Of a DNA stretch of 16,487 nt, positions 13,445-16,487 are shown piece after piece (within the stretch, counting starts at the first letter, position 1; each line of letters opens with the position of its first letter). The stretch spans positions 1 through 16,487 of the forward strand of contig JAGCLR010000389.1 in NCBI GenBank assembly GCA_017646885.1, given 5' to 3'. Both the position numbers and the translations under genes were made by a program. This DNA is from Methanobrevibacter sp. Lineage in GTDB: Archaea; Methanobacteriota; Methanobacteria; Methanobacteriales; Methanobacteriaceae. The notes below the pieces were generated by a model. It worked only from the letters and a program-made list of their open reading frames with translations. It was not told the origin of the DNA and ran no database searches.

Positions 13445-14485
13445 TTACCAATTTTTATAATATTCATCGCAATCATCACATTTTCCCAACAGATGCTCAT
13501 TACCTTCGTATGGTATGCATTGATAAGAATAATGTCCAACACACGCAAATGTATAACCACCTAATGGTCTATCAAGAACATGACTAAATAAATCAGCAAC
13601 CCACACCTGTACATTTGTATCTCGTACAAGCACCTTGTCGTATGCTTTCAATGTTGAAATATCGAACTTATTAGGAACTAATTCCCATTCATCTTGAAAT
13701 TTAATAAACAATCTAGTTGCAATATTTCTTGTTATGTCATAATAATAATCACCATCAATATGACCAATTTTAATAGTAACTTTACCATTAGTAATTATAT
13801 CACCAACCTTAAATTTATGTGTAGGAACTAACTCCCAATTATCTTGGTCTTCAATGCGTACCCAATCATGTATAGTAGTATAATATCCAATACCTTCAAC
13901 ATAATTATCTATAGTTCGGGTAGATGGAAATCTCTCATTTTTTCCCTTTATTTTATCACCAGCCTTAAACTTTGGAACAATCAATTTCTCCAATGTTTTG
14001 GTTTCAGCATTCCATTTATAACCAAATGCCTTAATTACATCAAACAATTTTTGTTTTTCTTCGTCTGTCGCAAATCTAAAGTCAGATATATATCCCACAC
14101 CACAATCTTTAGTAGATTTAAAATGACTTGAACCTCTTAAATAACAATGATAATACACAATTTGTTCCTTAACTTTCACTTCTGATTGCTTGGAATGTGA
14201 AAATATTACAATGAATTCATCTTTTGCGATAATATCACCATCCTTAAATGGTCGAAATGGTCGAAATGTGTTCCAATCTCTTTTATCCTTTGATGGGAAA
14301 ATGCAACATTCTCCATTTAGATTATATCTACCATCATAAGAAAAGTTAAATACCTCATCTGCATCATTAATAACATCAAAACCCAAACCATTATATATTT
14401 TTAATAATTTACAATTTCCACAAATAGGACTATATAATTCAGTTCCTTTTGGGCAGTCTTTCAAAATCTCTGCTATGTTAATCAT
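13445..14485 (-). CDS. Modular unknown protein with repeated F+xGD...WELVP units
   Basis: 346 residues. I recall proteins of this kind (start MINIAEILKDCPKGTELYSP, end CDDCDEYYKNW) as frequent hypotheticals in gut Bacteroidota and their phages, but no function is known to me. It is built of small beta-rich modules that start with F-x-x-GD: FKDGDII (about 79-85), FKAGDKI and FKVGDII. The last two modules each end in (N/E)WELVP. SH3-like barrels are one guess from this pattern. Cysteine pairs occur near the N-terminus (CGNC) and C-terminus (CDDC). The repeats are visible in DNA too, near 13671-13696 and 13829-13854. It is first in its unit under P8, with a ~35-base leader. Confidence 0.82.
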   Translation of the reverse strand: MINIAEILKDCPKGTELYSPICGNCKLLKIYNGLGFDVINDADEVFNFSYDGRYNLNGECCIFPSKDKRDWNTFRPFRPFKDGDIIAKDEFIVIFSHSKQSEVKVKEQIVYYHCYLRGSSHFKSTKDCGVGYISDFRFATDEEKQKLFDVIKAFGYKWNAETKTLEKLIVPKFKAGDKIKGKNERFPSTRTIDNYVEGIGYYTTIHDWVRIEDQDNWELVPTHKFKVGDIITNGKVTIKIGHIDGDYYYDITRNIATRLFIKFQDEWELVPNKFDISTLKAYDKVLVRDTNVQVWVADLFSHVLDRPLGGYTFACVGHYSYQCIPYEGNEHLLGKCDDCDEYYKNW

Positions 14486-14526
14486 AATTTAATACAATTT
14501 TTTAAATTTTATTAAGTTTCACGATA

Positions 14527-14558
14527 CAAATATACAATAAAAAAATGAAACCCCCAAA
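14527..14558 (-). promoter_or_regulatory. Bacteroidota-type promoter P8
   Basis: Minus-strand -33 box TTTGG (TTTG at 14558-14555), 20-base spacer, -7 box TATATTTG (14534-14527), then TATC. The -33 box is the start of the 3' arm of the terminator hairpin at 14549-14571. Confidence 0.8.
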
Positions 14559-14571
14559 TTTTTTGGAGGTT
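14541..14571 (-). terminator. Rho-independent terminator with embedded -33 box
   Basis: Arms 14549-14558 and 14562-14571 pair over 10 positions (one G-U pair in the leftward RNA) around a 3-base loop. On the minus strand TC and a T-run follow. It lies 15 bases past the gene ending at 14587 and closes the methyltransferase unit. Confidence 0.8.
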
Positions 14572-14586
14572 TTTTTTATAAAATGT

Positions 14587-14772
14587 TTAATATCTTTCAT
14601 CTCTTAATATATCAATAGATACCAGCATTCCCTTCTTCACGCCATCCTTAAAGTAATTGAGTTCAACATCTTTCATTGTTGGGCACTTTATAGAATCGAT
14701 TATAATTGGGATTTGTCTATTGATTTCAGATTCCAAGTGCTTAATTAAATCATATCGTTCCTTTTTTGTCAT
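14587..14772 (-). CDS. Small unknown protein, 61 residues
   Basis: No family recognised. Two helical segments flank a short polar stretch (MTKKERYDLIKHLESEINRQ, then NYFKDGVKKGMLVSIDILRDERY). It follows the upstream gene by 11 bases with an A/T-rich leader and is followed by a terminator, consistent with a real last gene of the unit. The short length leaves some doubt. Confidence 0.65.
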   Translation of the reverse strand: MTKKERYDLIKHLESEINRQIPIIIDSIKCPTMKDVELNYFKDGVKKGMLVSIDILRDERY

Positions 14773-14783
14773 AATATATTTTT

Positions 14784-15218
14784 TTATTTATTATCATTTT
14801 CAAATTCTTCCTTTAACTTGAGATATTGCTCATATCTTTTATTTCGTCGTTCTTCCATTTCAGATTTAACAATTTCCTCAATCCTCTCATCGGACATAGG
14901 TTCAACAACTCCCATTTCAACTCGCTGTTCAATATAATGCTCCAAATGAAATTTCCCGACAATATCAACATAACAAGGTAATGAATGATAATCTGCTATT
15001 TCAGGACAATACTTATTATCTAATATATAATCACAACAATCCATCTCATCCATAACTACACCAACACAAATATATGTCCCATCTGTAAATTTAATAATTA
15101 AATGTGATTCTTCATCTCCATCACCCAATCCTTTATTAAAAGCATATGTTTCAACTACTTTACCTTTAAGCGTCTTCTGTATACCACTATCAAGTTTAAT
15201 CCAATTTTCTTTCTTCAT
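14784..15218 (-). CDS. Unknown protein, 144 residues
   Basis: No family recognised. The N-terminal two thirds are beta-rich (KGKVVETYAFNKG, SHLIIKFTDGTYICVGVVMD), with a cysteine-containing middle (MDCCDYILDNKYCPEIADYHSLPC). The last ~45 residues form a strongly charged helix (MSDERIEEIVKSEMEERRNKRYEQYLKLKEEFE...), possibly a coiled coil. It starts 13 bases after the methyltransferase gene and is probably co-transcribed with it. No sequence feature links it to methylation. Confidence 0.75.
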   Translation of the reverse strand: MKKENWIKLDSGIQKTLKGKVVETYAFNKGLGDGDEESHLIIKFTDGTYICVGVVMDEMDCCDYILDNKYCPEIADYHSLPCYVDIVGKFHLEHYIEQRVEMGVVEPMSDERIEEIVKSEMEERRNKRYEQYLKLKEEFENDNK

Positions 15219-15231
15219 AATCTTTATTTTT

Positions 15232-15984
15232 TTACCACAAACTATCTACATCTTGCAATCCCAACTTCTGAATTCTATCATTAGCAAAACCCACATATTC
15301 TGGGATAATCTCAAATCCAATATATTTTCTATTACACTCCAACGCAGCAACGGCGGTCGTTCCACTGCCCATAAAAGGGTCTAATACAACATCACCTTCT
15401 TTGCTAAAAGCATTTACCAAGTCCTTCACAAGTTCTACTGGAAAGCAGGCACCATGTCCTTTGATACTATTGTTTTTCTTATATCCTTTCAATACATTGT
15501 TCATTGTGCCTCTTTTAAATTGAGCATTTGTGATACACCTACCTTTCTTATTATCATTCTCAAATACTACAATAAACTCATAGCAAGAGTTCAAAACTTG
15601 CTCATGCATCGCTGGTTGCCCAACTTTTTCCCATATAATAATATCTTTTATTTGATCGGCGAAATCCCCCAATAATTTGAACACTGCTGATTTAGAACCA
15701 GTTACTATTTGATAGTTCCACAACACACATTTTGAAACTCTCAACAATTCTGTCAGCACATTTTTATGGAAGTCATAATATTCTTCTATTGTGAGGTCAT
15801 CGGAAAAATGTTCATATTTTTTAGAAAAATGCTCGGATTTCTCTCTGGTTGTATATTCTCCATTCCTTATTCGTGTTCTCATATTATAAGGTGGACTCGT
15901 GACTACCAGATCAATAGAATTATCTGGAAGCAATTTAAGTCCTTCCAGACAATTCATATTATATATGTTATTAAATTCAAGCAT
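15232..15984 (-). CDS. DNA methyltransferase, beta class (N6-adenine or N4-cytosine)
   Basis: Transfers a methyl group from S-adenosylmethionine to a base in DNA. The 250-residue protein has catalytic motif IV TSPPYN at 29-34 before the SAM-binding motif I DPFMGSGTT at 202-210, the beta-class order. HGACFPVELV at 177-186 and KYIGFEI at 220-226 are further family signatures. SPPY is found in both N4-cytosine and N6-adenine enzymes, so the base is not decided. The region between the motifs (about 35-120) would hold the target recognition part. No restriction endonuclease gene is next to it, so it is an orphan enzyme here, most likely used to protect phage DNA. It begins 2 bases after the stop of the zinc-ribbon gene. 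Confidence 0.92.
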   Translation of the reverse strand: MLEFNNIYNMNCLEGLKLLPDNSIDLVVTSPPYNMRTRIRNGEYTTREKSEHFSKKYEHFSDDLTIEEYYDFHKNVLTELLRVSKCVLWNYQIVTGSKSAVFKLLGDFADQIKDIIIWEKVGQPAMHEQVLNSCYEFIVVFENDNKKGRCITNAQFKRGTMNNVLKGYKKNNSIKGHGACFPVELVKDLVNAFSKEGDVVLDPFMGSGTTAVAALECNRKYIGFEIIPEYVGFANDRIQKLGLQDVDSLW

Positions 15985-15986
15985 TT

Positions 15987-16361
15987 CTAATCTACAAATT
16001 TATTATTTACAAATCTCGCATTGTCCTGCAATTCTGGATATGAGCGAAACTCCTCTGGAATATTACCCTGACACCACAAATTATGAGAAACAACTTTTCT
16101 ACCATCAAAAAATTCGATATCAAACCTCGCACCTCCAAATCCTTTAAAAAGTAGATTTGGATCTTCTTTTCCAATAGTATATCTTGTTCCATTTACAACA
16201 ACAGTATTCTCATTTGTTGTTGCAATTTTTTCAAGCCAGAATGCACAATGGAAACAAACATTTTCTTTCTCCATTATTTTGGTTTCATTACAATCCACCC
16301 ATCTGTCTAAACTATCTGTCTTTCCACAGATTCTACATTTAATTTCTTTATTGTTCTGCAT
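15987..16361 (-). CDS. Zinc-ribbon protein, 124 residues
   Basis: Two CxxC pairs, C9-x-x-C12 and C36-x-x-C39, form a probable zinc ribbon at the N-terminus. The rest is predicted beta-rich (NTVVVNGTRYTIGKED, ARFDIEFFDGRKVVSHNLWCQG) and ends DNARFVNNKFVD. I know of no function; nucleic-acid or protein binding is the usual guess for such a fold. The start at 16361 has a strong Shine-Dalgarno sequence, AGGAGGT, unlike its neighbours. It overlaps the upstream gene by 14 bases and the methyltransferase gene follows by 2 bases. Stop is TAG. Confidence 0.82.
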   Translation of the reverse strand: MQNNKEIKCRICGKTDSLDRWVDCNETKIMEKENVCFHCAFWLEKIATTNENTVVVNGTRYTIGKEDPNLLFKGFGGARFDIEFFDGRKVVSHNLWCQGNIPEEFRSYPELQDNARFVNNKFVD

Positions 16362-16487
16362 ATATTACCTCCTGCACATTTTCATCGTTAAACCCAAGTT
16401 CAAGACTATTATCATACTGTTCTTTCTGTCTTACTAATGCAAAATACGGAACATCTGAACGATTCTTCTTCTCTCGGATATCTGCTC
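16348..16487 (-). CDS. Partial unknown protein (C-terminal 45 residues)
   Basis: An open frame enters from the right edge and ends with TAA at 16350-16348, inside the start of the zinc-ribbon gene. The visible part (ADIREKKNRSDVPYFALVRQ ... EVIYAEQ) has codon use like its neighbours; the other two minus-strand frames have stops. The 14-base overlap with the next ATG suggests translational coupling. Too short to assign a family. Confidence 0.65.
   Translation of the reverse strand, partial: ADIREKKNRSDVPYFALVRQKEQYDNSLELGFNDENVQEVIYAEQ
16367..16373 (-). promoter_or_regulatory. Consensus Shine-Dalgarno site before the zinc-ribbon gene
   Basis: AGGAGGT on the minus strand, 5 bases before the ATG at 16361. 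It is the only full-strength Shine-Dalgarno in the window and decides the start of this gene. It sits inside the coding end of the upstream gene, where it would aid reinitiation. Confidence 0.7.

Noticed and set aside
13440..13451. TTG start at 13451 for the gene ending at 13059
   Set aside because: An ATG four codons later, preceded by AAGGA and placed after the upstream stop, is the more natural start.
1..16487. tRNA genes, CRISPR array or insertion sequence
   Set aside because: Looked for because of the tRNA-related enzymes. No cloverleaf-like segment fits the short gaps between genes, no regularly spaced direct repeats and no transposase were seen.

Overview
The window looks like a piece of a large, AT-rich, tailed-phage genome that infects a Bacteroidota host. 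Three things point to the host group. Nearly every transcription unit starts with a Bacteroidota-type promoter (TTTG, then TAnnTTTG, always 20 bases apart here). The leaders are A-rich and mostly lack a Shine-Dalgarno sequence. MnmA has the insertion and GEHNGAH motif I associate with Bacteroidota enzymes. Phage origin is inferred from the dense packing of small unknown genes, the collection of host-like nucleotide and RNA enzymes, and one protein whose first 12 residues closely resemble the T4 capsid-targeting sequence. The standard genetic code fits; TAG and TAA both end genes.

Layout: all genes but one lie on the minus strand, so transcription runs right to left. From the right edge: a partial gene, a zinc-ribbon protein, a beta-class DNA methyltransferase and two small unknown genes (16487-14587), ending in a hairpin terminator. 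Next come a modular unknown protein and a small partner (14485-13059), ending in a 21-base palindromic terminator. Then MnmA with an unknown gene (12948-11303), and two more unknown genes (11242-10533). The only plus-strand gene (9203-10501) encodes a long helical protein that is probably packaged in the head; it converges on the leftward genes at a shared hairpin. Further left are a metallophosphoesterase overlapping a HAD phosphatase (9094-7984). A nicotinamidase and a PRPP-synthetase-like enzyme follow (7902-6538). Next is a five- or six-gene run: nicotinamide phosphoribosyltransferase, macro domain protein, NAD synthetase, a small unknown protein and an RNA ligase (6436-1901). Last are a CCA-adding enzyme (1766-318) and a partial unknown gene at the left edge.

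Two functional themes emerge. One is NAD+ rebuilding: nicotinamidase, Prs-like, Nampt-like, macro domain and NadE sit in two adjacent transcription units. This resembles phage NAD+ reconstitution pathways that undo NAD+ depletion by host defences. The other is RNA/tRNA upkeep: an RNA ligase, a CCA-adding enzyme, MnmA, a HAD phosphatase of the type found in RNA-repair proteins, and a metallophosphoesterase. Together these suggest an island that counters both NAD+-depleting and tRNA-cleaving immunity. That is inference; the enzyme family calls themselves are mostly firm.

No tRNA genes, CRISPR array, insertion sequence or replication origin was seen. No gene-free stretch exceeds 300 bases.
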